A DNA stretch of 64,000 bases. Source: Pseudomonadota bacterium. Lineage in GTDB: Bacteria > Myxococcota_A > Polyangia > Polyangiales > Polyangiaceae. A program made the position numbers and the translations under genes. This document shows positions 9,194 to 17,481 of this stretch, one piece after another. The DNA lies in assembly GCA_023423895.1 (NCBI GenBank), contig JAFAER010000081.1, positions 1 through 64,000 of the forward strand, read 5' to 3'. The notes under the pieces were generated by a model that saw nothing but the letters and a program-made list of their open reading frames with translations, searched no databases and had not been told where the DNA came from. The stretch's first letter is position 1. Every line of letters starts with the position of its first letter.

Positions 9194-9290
9194 ACGCGAT
9201 GCGCGGACGCGATTCGGACGCGATGCGCAAACGCGATTCGAACGCGATTGAACGCGATTGGGACGCATGGATTGGGACGCATGGTGAGGT
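9194..9290. repeat. Phased short repeats upstream of FHA activator gene
   Basis: The core ACGCGAT occurs at 9194, 9207, 9218, 9231, 9242 and 9252, followed by two GGGACGCATGG copies near 9260 and 9273. The spacing is 10-13 bp, close to one helical turn, so the same face of the DNA is presented repeatedly. The array lies between the divergent lipoprotein gene (start 9034) and the enhancer-binding-protein gene (start 9326). Confidence 0.6.
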
Positions 9291-9325
9291 CGCGAGAGAA
9301 ATGCGACGTGACGAGAACCTCACCC

Positions 9326-10702
9326 ATGGGAGCATTCCTCTTGCCGGATGCGGACCGAGGCGTGATACAACGCAAATCCGTGGATGCTACAGTCGTAGCG
9401 AAGGGTCGGCTCGAGGTCCGGGGTGGTTCACTGAAAGTGAACCGGGGGCAGGCAAACAAGCCCTCCCTGGAGATCGGACCTGAGACGCAAGTGGTTGGTC
9501 GAAACGAGGCCTGCGACCTCGTGCTCGACGACCGCAAGGTCAGCGCAGTGCACGCTGAGCTTGTCGCTACCGAGCGAGGGGTGCGCGTTCGCGACCTCGG
9601 GTCTCGGAACGGCACGTTCATCGGCGACACGCGCGTGGGCGAGGTCTATCTGACCAAGCACACGGTGCTGACCGTCGGCGACTCGACGTTGGAGTTCAGT
9701 CCGACGCAGCCGGAGCAGGTCGACATCCCGGAGGTCGCGCAGTTCGGACCTCTCGTCGGCGTGAGCCAGGCGATGCGCGGCGTGTTCGAGCGATGCCGGA
9801 AGGCCGCTCCGACCGACCTCACCGTCCTCATCCTCGGCGAGACGGGCTGCGGCAAGGAGCTCGTTGCGGCGGCGATCCACGGCGCGAGCGCCCGTGCGAA
9901 CAAGCCGTTCGTCGTCGTCGACTGCGGCGCGATTCCGCCGAGCCTCGCGGAGTCCGCGCTGTTCGGTCACGAGCGCGGCTCGTTCACCGGCGCCGTCGAC
10001 AAGCGCATCTCGCCGTTCGTCGAGGCGGACGGCGGCACGATCTTCCTCGACGAGCTCGGCGAGCTCCCGCTCGACGTGCAGCCGAAGCTCCTTCGCGCGC
10101 TCGCCGAGCAGCGCATCAAGCCGGTCGGCTCGAACACGTACAAGCCGGTCAACGTCCGGGTCATCGCCGCGACGCGCCGCGACCTCGTTCGCGAGGTCAA
10201 CGCCGGCACGTTCCGAAGCGACTTGTACTTCCGCGTCGCGCAGCTCCGCATCGAGCTGCCCGCGCTGCGCGATCGCCTGGAGGACATCCCGGCGCTCGTC
10301 CGGAAGATGATCAGCGACCTCGGCGATCCGAATGCGTATAGCCGCATCACGAACGACTCGCTCGAGCGCCTGATGCGCCACGACTGGCCGGGCAACGTCC
10401 GCGAGCTCCGCAACGTCATCGCCGTCGCGCTCGCGTTCGGCAAGGACGGCTCGATCGATCTCGCGCAGCACCTCGCGCCGCTCGTCGCGGCGAGCGAGTC
10501 GACGCCGACGCGCGGTCGGACGTTCCAGGACGCGAAGCGCGAGGTCCTTGCGCGCTTCGAGCGCGAGTACTTCACGGCGCTCTACGCCGAGTGCTCGGGC
10601 AACGTCAGCGAGATCGGACGCCGCGCCGCGATGGAGCGAGCGCACGTCCGCGGCTATCTGCGTCGTCACGGCATCGGCGATCCGAAGAAGTCGAGCGACT
10701 GA
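9326..10702 (+). CDS. FHA-type sigma-54 enhancer-binding protein
   Basis: The 459-aa protein has an N-terminal FHA domain at about 30-125 (GRN at 58-60, S73, H76, SRNGTF at 93-98), which binds phosphothreonine. An AAA+ sigma-54 activator domain follows at about 142-380, with Walker A GETGCGKE at 171-178, the sigma-54 contact loop as GSFTGA at 218-223 (usual form GAFTGA), Walker B TIFLDELGEL and a GNVREL arginine-finger region. A Fis-like helix-turn-helix (CSGNVSEIGRRA) ends it. FHA-type activators are characteristic of myxobacteria and are thought to be switched on by Ser/Thr kinases. ATG 9326 was chosen; an upstream GTG at 9281 would fall inside the repeat array. The next gene (10796) has a sigma-54-like promoter and is a likely target. 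Confidence 0.9.
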   Translation: MGAFLLPDADRGVIQRKSVDATVVAKGRLEVRGGSLKVNRGQANKPSLEIGPETQVVGRNEACDLVLDDRKVSAVHAELVATERGVRVRDLGSRNGTFIGDTRVGEVYLTKHTVLTVGDSTLEFSPTQPEQVDIPEVAQFGPLVGVSQAMRGVFERCRKAAPTDLTVLILGETGCGKELVAAAIHGASARANKPFVVVDCGAIPPSLAESALFGHERGSFTGAVDKRISPFVEADGGTIFLDELGELPLDVQPKLLRALAEQRIKPVGSNTYKPVNVRVIAATRRDLVREVNAGTFRSDLYFRVAQLRIELPALRDRLEDIPALVRKMISDLGDPNAYSRITNDSLERLMRHDWPGNVRELRNVIAVALAFGKDGSIDLAQHLAPLVAASESTPTRGRTFQDAKREVLARFEREYFTALYAECSGNVSEIGRRAAMERAHVRGYLRRHGIGDPKKSSD

Positions 10703-10743
10703 CCGTCCCACGTTTCAGGTCGGGGGATCGGGCCGCGGCGTCC

Positions 10744-10758
10744 TGGCTCATCCGTTGC
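10744..10758 (+). promoter_or_regulatory. Sigma-54-type promoter for the 10796 gene
   Basis: TGGCTCATCCGTTGC has the -24 GG at 10745-10746 and the -12 GC at 10757-10758, with the required 10-nt spacing. It matches TGGCAC(G)-N4-TTGC at TGGC, the C at position 6 and all of TTGC. The predicted transcription start near 10770 leaves a leader of about 26 nt before the GTG at 10796. The gene for an FHA-type sigma-54 activator ends just upstream at 10702. Confidence 0.55.
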
Positions 10759-10795
10759 GCCAGCGCCTTGGCTGTCGCATGTTGACCCTCGCACC

Positions 10796-11536
10796 GTGAA
10801 TCGCGCTCTCACAAGGCTCCTTTCGTTCGCTTCCGTCGGGCTGCTGGCACTCGTGTCCGCGCGGCTCATCACGCGCGATCCGCGGTTCGCCGTGCTCGTG
10901 GTGCTCGTGGGCGCCGTCTTCTTCGTGCCGGCGTGGCTTGCGCGGCGCCGGATGCGCCGCCTCCTCCTCTCGGGGGACATCAAGCGCATCGTCGGAATGT
11001 GGCAGAGCTCCTTCCGGAAAGTGACGCATCCCGAGACGATGGCCCCGCTGGTGACGGCGACGGCCTACGCCGCGTACGGCTTCATCGATCGCGCACGAGA
11101 TGCGCTCTCGCGAGCCGCCAAAGGGCCTGCATGGGAGGCCGCGCGCGAGCAGCGGCTGTTCGTGGAGGCGCTGCTCGACGTCTACGAGGGTGAGCGCTCA
11201 CGCGCACTGACGAAGGCCGAGGAGCTGGAGCAGCTTCCGTTGCCGAACGTCGGATTCTGGATGCGTCGGAAGATTGCGCTGCTCCGTCGCGGCGTCGGCG
11301 CGCTCGCGCGTGCGTTTGCGCACTCGAGCCGCGCGGAGGACGAGGCCGTGCTCCGCGACGCGGCGCGCTCGTCGCCGCTCGTGCACTGGGCGATGCGCTA
11401 CGCGCGTGCCGTCTTTCTCGTCGATGCGGGACGCCAGCAGGAAGCCCGCAGCCTCATCGCCGACGCGCCGACGTGGCCCGAGGAGAGCGCGTTTCGCTCG
11501 TTCCACGACGAGCTGTCTGCGCAGCTCGCAGGCTGA
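10796..11536 (+). CDS. Unknown membrane-anchored protein with helical (TPR-like) domain
   Basis: The 246-aa protein starts with GTG. Two adjacent hydrophobic segments (about residues 8-25 and 31-47, 'FAVLVVLVGAVFFVPAWLA') form a hairpin in the inner membrane. The remaining 195 residues are Ala/Arg-rich helices in the cytoplasm, with repeated A-x-x-x-Y-x-x-x-G-x-x-x-x-A-R-x-A patterns that look like TPR-type helix pairs. No catalytic motif was found. The gene sits between two sigma-54 activator genes and has a sigma-54-type promoter at 10744-10758, which suggests control by the FHA activator upstream. Function unknown. Confidence 0.7.
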   Translation: MNRALTRLLSFASVGLLALVSARLITRDPRFAVLVVLVGAVFFVPAWLARRRMRRLLLSGDIKRIVGMWQSSFRKVTHPETMAPLVTATAYAAYGFIDRARDALSRAAKGPAWEAAREQRLFVEALLDVYEGERSRALTKAEELEQLPLPNVGFWMRRKIALLRRGVGALARAFAHSSRAEDEAVLRDAARSSPLVHWAMRYARAVFLVDAGRQQEARSLIADAPTWPEESAFRSFHDELSAQLAG

Positions 11537-11539
11537 CGT

Positions 11540-11594
11540 GCGCGGGCTTCCTTCGCTGCGCGGGCTTCCTTCGCTGGCGCGGGCTCCCTTGTCT
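11540..11594. repeat. 18-bp tandem repeat, three copies
   Basis: GCGCGGGCTTCCTTCGCT occurs at 11540-11557 and again at 11558-11575 without change. A degenerate third copy (GCGCGGGCTCCCTTGTCT) is at 11577-11594. The array fills the short gap between the membrane-protein gene and the next activator gene. Confidence 0.7.
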
Positions 11595-11624
11595 ATTCCG
11601 GCTTTTGCCAGGTAAGTTCCCGAC

Positions 11625-13343
11625 GTGGCATCGTCTTCGTACGCCGCGAGCGAGAGGCCGCCGTCGGGAGCGACGGCCAAGCCTCGTGTGCTCTACGCCG
11701 ACGACGAAGAGGACGTGCGTGAGGTGTTCGCTGCCGTCTTCGCAGACGACTTCGACGTGACCTGCGTGGGGACCGGTCGCGAGGCGCTCGATGCGCTCGC
11801 GTCACGTGAGTTCGACGTCCTCGTCAGCGACATGCGCATGCGCCCGATGAAAGGCTCGGAGCTGCTTGCGCTCGCCTACGAATCGCACGCCGACACGCAG
11901 CGCATCTTGCTCACGGGGTTCAGCGATCACGACGACCTCGCGGACGCGGTCAATCATGGCCACGTCTTCGCATACGTGCTGAAGCCTTGGGACAACGCGC
12001 AGCTCCGCCTCGTCATCCAGCGCGCCGCGAAGCTCCGGAGGCTCGAGATCGAGAACCGCCGACTGACCGCGGAGCTCAAGGCGTCGAACGTGAAGCTGCG
12101 CGACGACGTCGAGGCCGTCTCGCGGACGGCATCGGCCGCGCGGCCTCGCCTGCTCGCGATGTCGCCCGCGATGCAGAAGGTGATGGCGCAGGTGGTCGCC
12201 GTCGCCGGCACCGACGCGAGCGTCCTCCTGCACGGCGAAACCGGCACCGGCAAGGAGCTCATCGCAGCGGAGATCCACGAGCGGAGCGGACGCCGTCGTG
12301 CTCGCTTCGTCGCGCAGAACCTCGCGGCACTCCCGCCCGAGCTAATGACGAGCGAGCTGTTCGGGCACGTGAAGGGTGCCTTTACCGGGGCTCAACAGGC
12401 CCGACGTGGTCTCTTCGAGCTCGCGGATGGCGGGACGTTGTTCCTCGACGAGATCGGCGAGGCGCCGATGTCGCTGCAGGCGCTCTTGCTCCGAGCGCTC
12501 GAGTCGCACGAGTTCTGGCCGGTTGGCGCGAGCGAGCCGCGACAGGTCGACGTGCGCATCGTCGCGGCCACGAACCGGGATCTGCTCGCAGAGGCCCACC
12601 AGCAGCTCTTTCGCCTCGACCTGTATTACCGGCTCGCGGTCTGCCCGATCGAGGTGCCGCCCCTCCGCGCGCGCCCCGATGACGTGCGCGGGATCGGCAT
12701 TCCCCTGCTCGAGGCCGCGGCGCGCCGGATGAATCGAGAGCTGCCGCGCATCACCGAGGCAGCCTGGCGTGCGCTCGAGGGGCATCCGTGGCCCGGCAAC
12801 GTGCGCGAGCTCGGGAACGTGATGGAGCGGCTCATCATCTACCACGCAGGACGTGACGTGGAGCCTGCGGACCTCGGGCTCCCGCAGACGATCCGGACGA
12901 GCCTCTTCCCGTACGCGCCCCACGGCGCCCCGCCGTCGTCCACGACACCGGCGTCGGGCCATATGGCCGTCGACCCGGCGGGGCCGGCGCCGCGGTCGCG
13001 CTCGAGCATGCCGACGCCGGGCGAGGCATGGGATCCACGCGCCGCATTCCTCCGGTCAGGGCCGCCGAGCGCGTCGATCGACCTGCCGCCTTCGAGCAGT
13101 AGCTCCTACGACATCGAGCCGCCGCCGGTCTCGCGTCCACGCATGGATGTCGACGCGGTCGCGCCGGGTGCCCTCTCCCTGGAGCTGCCCGAGGGAGGCA
13201 CCACCTTCGACGAGCTCGAGCGTGAGATCCTCGTCCAGGTGCTGGCGCGCGCGGACAACAACCAGTCGCGTGCGGCCCGCTCGCTCGGGATGAGCGAGAG
13301 CACCTTCCGCTCCCGCATGAAGCGGCTCGGTCTGAAGAGCTGA
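11625..13343 (+). CDS. Receiver-type sigma-54 enhancer-binding protein (NtrC family)
   Basis: The 572-aa response regulator starts with GTG. The receiver domain (about 20-135) has the acidic pair in ADDEED, the phosphoacceptor D69 in VSDMRM, T97 and K120. A helical linker leads to an AAA+ domain with Walker A GETGTGKE at 204-211, intact GAFTGA at 251-256 and Walker B TLFLDEIGEA. The C-terminal Fis-type helix-turn-helix (NNQSRAARSLGMSESTFRSRMKRL) is separated by an unusually long Pro/Ser-rich linker of about 110 residues. LKPWDN after the receiver's conserved Lys is the form seen in regulators of complex signalling systems. No histidine kinase is adjacent, so the partner is unknown. Confidence 0.9.
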   Translation: MASSSYAASERPPSGATAKPRVLYADDEEDVREVFAAVFADDFDVTCVGTGREALDALASREFDVLVSDMRMRPMKGSELLALAYESHADTQRILLTGFSDHDDLADAVNHGHVFAYVLKPWDNAQLRLVIQRAAKLRRLEIENRRLTAELKASNVKLRDDVEAVSRTASAARPRLLAMSPAMQKVMAQVVAVAGTDASVLLHGETGTGKELIAAEIHERSGRRRARFVAQNLAALPPELMTSELFGHVKGAFTGAQQARRGLFELADGGTLFLDEIGEAPMSLQALLLRALESHEFWPVGASEPRQVDVRIVAATNRDLLAEAHQQLFRLDLYYRLAVCPIEVPPLRARPDDVRGIGIPLLEAAARRMNRELPRITEAAWRALEGHPWPGNVRELGNVMERLIIYHAGRDVEPADLGLPQTIRTSLFPYAPHGAPPSSTTPASGHMAVDPAGPAPRSRSSMPTPGEAWDPRAAFLRSGPPSASIDLPPSSSSSYDIEPPPVSRPRMDVDAVAPGALSLELPEGGTTFDELEREILVQVLARADNNQSRAARSLGMSESTFRSRMKRLGLKS

Positions 13344-13396
13344 AACGCCCGGAAAAGCCGCTCGCCTGCGGCCCGAACGAACGGTCCGGTCCAGTC

Positions 13397-13480
13397 GGGC
13401 CATCCACCGGCCCATCCATCGGCCCATCCACCGGCCCATCCATCGGGCCATCCACCGGCCCATCCATCGGGCCCGTCCGC
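13397..13480. repeat. 12-bp tandem repeat array, six copies plus one degenerate
   Basis: Units of the form GGSCCATCCAYC run head to tail from 13397 to 13468 (six copies), and a seventh diverged copy ends at 13480. Copies end alternately in ACC and ATC, so there is also a 24-bp higher-order period. The array lies between the stop of the receiver-type activator (13343) and the kinase start (13550). On the minus strand it would read as a Met-Asp-Gly-Pro / Val-Asp-Gly-Pro repeat, but no gene is supported there. Confidence 0.85.
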
Positions 13481-13549
13481 CGCAGCGACGATGCGTTCGG
13501 GCACCATCGGAGGTCGACCTTCGGCGCGCTCTCGTTATCATTGTCCGCG

Positions 13550-15481
13550 ATGGTCGCCACCGCTGGCAGCCGGTCGGGGCGTGCGCCCGTACTGGCGAAA
13601 TACGACGTGCTCGAAGAGCTCGGGCACGGCGGCATGGCGACCGTCTATCGAGCGCACGACAAGCGCCTGCTGCGCGATGTCGCGATCAAGGTCCTCCATC
13701 CTCACCTTCGCGAGAGCAGCGAGATCGCGCACCGGTTCTCGGTCGAGGCGAAGGCCGTCGCGAAGCTGCGGCATCCGAACATCGTCGAGGTCTTCGACGT
13801 CTCGTCGGAGGACGAGAACGAGCAGTACCTCGTGGTCGAGCTCGTTCGTGGCCCAACGCTGCGGAAGATCCTCCAGGAGCGCGGACCGCTGCCTCCGGAG
13901 ATCGGCGCTGCGATCGTGATGGAGCTTCTCTCCGGGATCGCCCATGCGCACACGCTCGGTGTCGTTCATCGCGACGTGAAGCCCGAGAACGTGCTCGTCG
14001 AGCATCGTCGCCCGACGGAATGGCGCGAAGGCCTGACCTCCACCCCCATTCCATCGATGGCAGGCGTTCCGTCGCAGGCACCGACGAGCGGAAGCCGCGG
14101 CAGCGGCAACGGCAACCCCCCTAACGCGAACGAAGGCGAACGCGTCGCGGTCAAGCTCACCGACTTCGGGATCGCGAAGCTCCTCGACGCGCAAGGCGTC
14201 ACCTCCACGGGGCAGGTCCTCGGCAGCCCGGCGCACATGGCGCCGGAGCAGATCGAAGGGGGCGACGTCGATGGCCGCGCCGACGTGTTCGGACTCGGCG
14301 TCCTCCTCTACGAGTGCATGGTCGGGCATCTGCCGTTCCTCGGGAACAACCCTGCGCAGGTGCTGCGCCGCGTGCTCGATGGTGTCTACGCCTCTGCCGA
14401 GCGCGAACGCCCGACCGTGGGCAAGGTCTGGAGCCAGATCCTCGACCGAGCGCTCGCGCGTCACGTGGAGGCTCGATACCCCGACGCGAGCGCGATGCGG
14501 GAGGCGATCTCGATCGAGCTGACGCGCCTCGGGATGGGCGCCCCTCGCAAGGAGATCGAAGCGTGGTTCGACGATCCCGAGGGGTGGACCGCCGAGCACG
14601 ACAAGCGCCTCATCACGAGGCTTTGTGAGCTCGGTGCGGTAGCTCGCAAGCGCTCGGACGCCGTCGCGGCCGCCGCGGACTACAACCGCGCGCTCGCCTA
14701 TGCGCCGAACGATCCCTCGCTCCTGAGGATCGTCGCGAGCATGCATCGATCCGAGGCGCGCGCGCGTGTCGTGCGCCGCGTGGCGCCGCTCGTCCTCGGT
14801 GCGCTGGTGCTCGGGTCGGGCGCCTACTTCGTCGCGAAGGCGTTCAAGGGCGCGCCGGCGGGGCCTATCGAGGGACCGTCCGCGACCTCGGAGCCGAGCG
14901 CGAGCGTCGCCCCTTCGACCGCCGTCGCGTCGGCGCCGAAGGCTTCGGCCAGTATCGCGAGCGTCGCGAGCGCGCCGTCGACTCCGGTCAGCTCGACGGT
15001 GCGCACGATCGCGACGCCGGTGGTCGTTCCGAGCACGAAGCCGAGCGTGATGCGCACGGTCACCTTCGCTCGGCTGCGCCCGGCGTTCGGCGTCCAGATG
15101 TCGGTCGATGGCGCGCTTCCGGTCGAGGCCGACCAGACGAAGCCGTTCACCGTCGACGAGAAGGCGCACACCCTCGTCTTCACATGTCGCGACGACCTCT
15201 GCTCGCCGAAAACGGTGCAGGTCGACGCGGGCGACAAGCACGTCGATCTGGCGGTCGACCTGTCGATCGCGCCGGCGCGGCTGTTCGTGGAGGGCGATCC
15301 GAGCCACTCCTATGGCATCACGGAGCTCCTGAACGTGAACGTCGCCGGTGGCAGCGAGGTCGAGATTCCGATGACGGCAGGCAAGCGTCAGGTGCACGTC
15401 TTCGACCGGACGGACCCTTACAATCAGCCGCAGGCCGTCGAGCTCACCGCTGGTAAGCGCTCCACGATCTCCTTCAAGAAG
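13550..15481 (+). CDS. Membrane Ser/Thr protein kinase with PEGA-like extracellular part
   Basis: About 644 aa. The kinase domain has GHGGMATVY at 25-33, K47, HRDVKPEN with the catalytic Asp at 141, and DFG at 205-207. Between HRD and DFG it carries a 45-residue Ser/Gly/Asn/Pro-rich insertion (about 151-197), unusual for Hanks kinases. A single transmembrane helix at about 412-432 (APLVLGALVLGSGAYFV) is followed by a Ser/Ala/Pro-rich stalk and an all-beta C-terminal domain resembling PEGA-type surface-anchoring domains ('GVQMSVDGALPVEADQTKPF'). ATG 13550 was chosen; a TTG three codons upstream is possible. The next gene encodes an exported TPR protein and is probably in the same operon. Confidence 0.87.
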
Positions 15482-15547
15482 TGACACTCCGCGCGGCGAT
15501 GCTCATCGCGCGTGCGCGGCGAGGGGAAGGGCCGTTAGAATGCGCCC

Positions 15548-16588
15548 GTGGCTCGCCCATCTCGACGTCGCTCCGTCGCCCGACTTCCGGCGTTCGGCGT
15601 CTTCGCGCTCGTCGTGGCCGCGACGTCTCCGGCAAGCGCCGATCCGAGGGCCGATCTCGAGAAGGCGCGTGCGGCGTTCGTCGCCCGCAACTGGGCGGAC
15701 GCCGAGGAGCGCCTGCGTGCGCTGCTCGATCCGAAGAACGGTCTCAAAGAGCGCTCGCTGATCTCGCAGGCGCGGATGTATCTCGGCGCATCGCTGCTCG
15801 CGCAGGGCAAGAAGGACGACGCCAAGGAGACCTTCGAGACGCTCGTACTCGACGACCCGACGTTCGACCCCGATCCGCTCAGCTTCCCGGGAGACGCGAT
15901 CAACACGTTCATCGACGTGCGCTCCTCGTTGCTCGAGCAGATCCGCAATGCGCAGCAGACCGCGCTCCGTCTCGCGGCGGAGAAGAGGGCGCGCGAGGAG
16001 GCCGAGCGCGAGAAGCAGCGCGTCTGGCTCGAGAAGGTCAAGGCGCAGGCGGCGGAGGAGAAGATCACCGTCCGTCACAGCCGGCTCGTTGCGAGCTTGC
16101 CGTTCGGCGCGGGGCAGTTCCAGAACGGTCAGCCGATCGTGGGCTGGGCGTTCCTCGGCGCGGAGGTCGCCGCCGTTGCGGGCACCGCCGTCACGTACGG
16201 CATGTACCTGTACGCGCGCAATCGCGAGAACGACGAGCTCCGTCGTCCGGGCGGCGACGTGAACCAGCTCGTGCCGCAGTACCATCAGCGCGCGGAGGAC
16301 CTCCGCATTGCGAACCTCGCGTTCGCAGGCGCCTTCGTCGGGATCGCGGCGGTCGGAATCGTCCAGGCACACGTCGAGTTCGTCCCAGAGAGGGCCGAGA
16401 AGAAGAAGCGCGACCTGCCGCCGATCGGCCTACGCTCGAGGTTGCATGCTGCAAGCGCGAGCACGACGGCCGACGGTACGCCAGCCAAGCGGCCGCTGTC
16501 CGGGTTCGCCCCGATCGTGTCGCCGCTGCCGGGGATCGATGGGAGTTTTTCCGGCATCTACGTCGGTCTCCAGGGCGCAACGTTCTAG
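15548..16588 (+). CDS. Exported TPR-containing protein with C-terminal membrane segments
   Basis: The GTG at 15548 gives a 346-aa product with a clear signal peptide (Arg-rich start, FGVFALVVAATSPASA). Residues 30-130 form TPR-like helices ('RAAFVARNWADAEERLRAL', 'ARMYLGASLLAQGKKDDAKETFE'). A charged coiled coil follows (about 130-175), then two or three hydrophobic segments beginning 'PFGAGQFQNGQPIVGWAFLGAEV', which resembles the membrane part of PEGA/TPR exported proteins found behind myxobacterial kinases. It lies 66 bp after the kinase gene and is likely co-transcribed. Periplasmic or membrane location is predicted; role unknown. Confidence 0.7.
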   Translation: MARPSRRRSVARLPAFGVFALVVAATSPASADPRADLEKARAAFVARNWADAEERLRALLDPKNGLKERSLISQARMYLGASLLAQGKKDDAKETFETLVLDDPTFDPDPLSFPGDAINTFIDVRSSLLEQIRNAQQTALRLAAEKRAREEAEREKQRVWLEKVKAQAAEEKITVRHSRLVASLPFGAGQFQNGQPIVGWAFLGAEVAAVAGTAVTYGMYLYARNRENDELRRPGGDVNQLVPQYHQRAEDLRIANLAFAGAFVGIAAVGIVQAHVEFVPERAEKKKRDLPPIGLRSRLHAASASTTADGTPAKRPLSGFAPIVSPLPGIDGSFSGIYVGLQGATF

Positions 16589-16745
16589 TCGAGCTAGCGA
16601 ACGACCCATCCGTCATGGGCTGGAACCCGGGCGTTTGCGTCCCCGGCACACGCTGACCGCGCGCGTCGGGGCTGCGCCGCTCGTGCGGTCCACCTCGTGC
16701 TTGATGCACGGCAGGCCCAATCGCTCTTCGCGACGGCCGTACTGC

Positions 16746-17462
16746 ATGAGGCGAGGTACAGCACGACTGGGCAATCGAAGGTTCGCGATCTCCGCTGCCA
16801 CGACGGCGATCGCGCTGGCACTGTGCTCCGGCGCTCACGCGGCGGAGCCAGCGCCTTCGAGGAACGAGGCGGCTGGCCCCGCAGCGACGGGCGAGCGAGC
16901 TGCGGGCGAGAAGCGCGGCGGCAGTCGGACGGATCACTTCCGGATCGGCGCGCTCGTCGGAGTCGGCTTCCCGCGGCCCTTCGCGATCGAAGGCTTCGCG
17001 AAGGTGGAGAAGCTCGTTGGGGTGGGGTTCGAATACAGCTTCCTGCCCCGAGTGCACGTCGGCAACGTGGACGCGAGCTTCTCGGCCGTTGCGGCCGATC
17101 TACGGGTGTTCCCGTTCAAGGGAGCGTTCTTCATCGGAGCGCGTGGAGGGCGTCAGTGGCTCGATGCCCGGGCGGCGTTTTCTGCCGGCTCTCTCGGCTC
17201 GATCACCGAGACGATGGAGGCGTCCACCTGGTTCGTGAATCCGCGCGCTGGATTCCTCCATACGTTCGAGAGCGGAATCACCGTCGGCATCGACGCCGGC
17301 GTGCAGCTCCCCGTCGGATCGACCTACGACCGCGCCGGCCGCGCTACCGCCGCTGGGCTCACGGCGCAGACGGTGGACGGCACCCTCGTGGCGGTCGCGA
17401 ACGCGCTCGGCAACAAGACGACGCCCACGATCGACCTCTTGAAGCTGGGCTTCCTCTTCTAG
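16746..17462 (+). CDS. Outer-membrane beta-barrel-like protein
   Basis: The ATG at 16746 gives 238 aa with a good signal peptide ending in GAHAAEP; an in-frame ATG at 16704 would only lengthen the charged N-terminus. The mature protein is a run of amphipathic beta strands with Gly/aromatic endings ('FRIGALVGVGFPRPFAIEGFAKVEKLVGVGFEYSF', split by turns) and it ends in L-K-L-G-F-L-F, a terminal aromatic residue typical of proteins inserted by BamA. About 8-10 strands fit the length. No homologue was recognised. It converges with the ABC transporter gene (stop 17482). Confidence 0.65.
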   Translation: MRRGTARLGNRRFAISAATTAIALALCSGAHAAEPAPSRNEAAGPAATGERAAGEKRGGSRTDHFRIGALVGVGFPRPFAIEGFAKVEKLVGVGFEYSFLPRVHVGNVDASFSAVAADLRVFPFKGAFFIGARGGRQWLDARAAFSAGSLGSITETMEASTWFVNPRAGFLHTFESGITVGIDAGVQLPVGSTYDRAGRATAAGLTAQTVDGTLVAVANALGNKTTPTIDLLKLGFLF

Positions 17463-17481
17463 CCGCGCGTGGGGGCAGACG

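Noticed and set aside
9194..9290. CRISPR-like array
   Set aside because: Repeat units are far too short and adjacent, with no unique spacers and no cas genes.
13106..13541. Minus-strand frames translating the 12-bp repeats as Met/Val-Asp-Gly-Pro repeats
   Set aside because: They overlap the C-terminal coding part of the activator and have no ribosome-binding site; the repeat explains the open frame.
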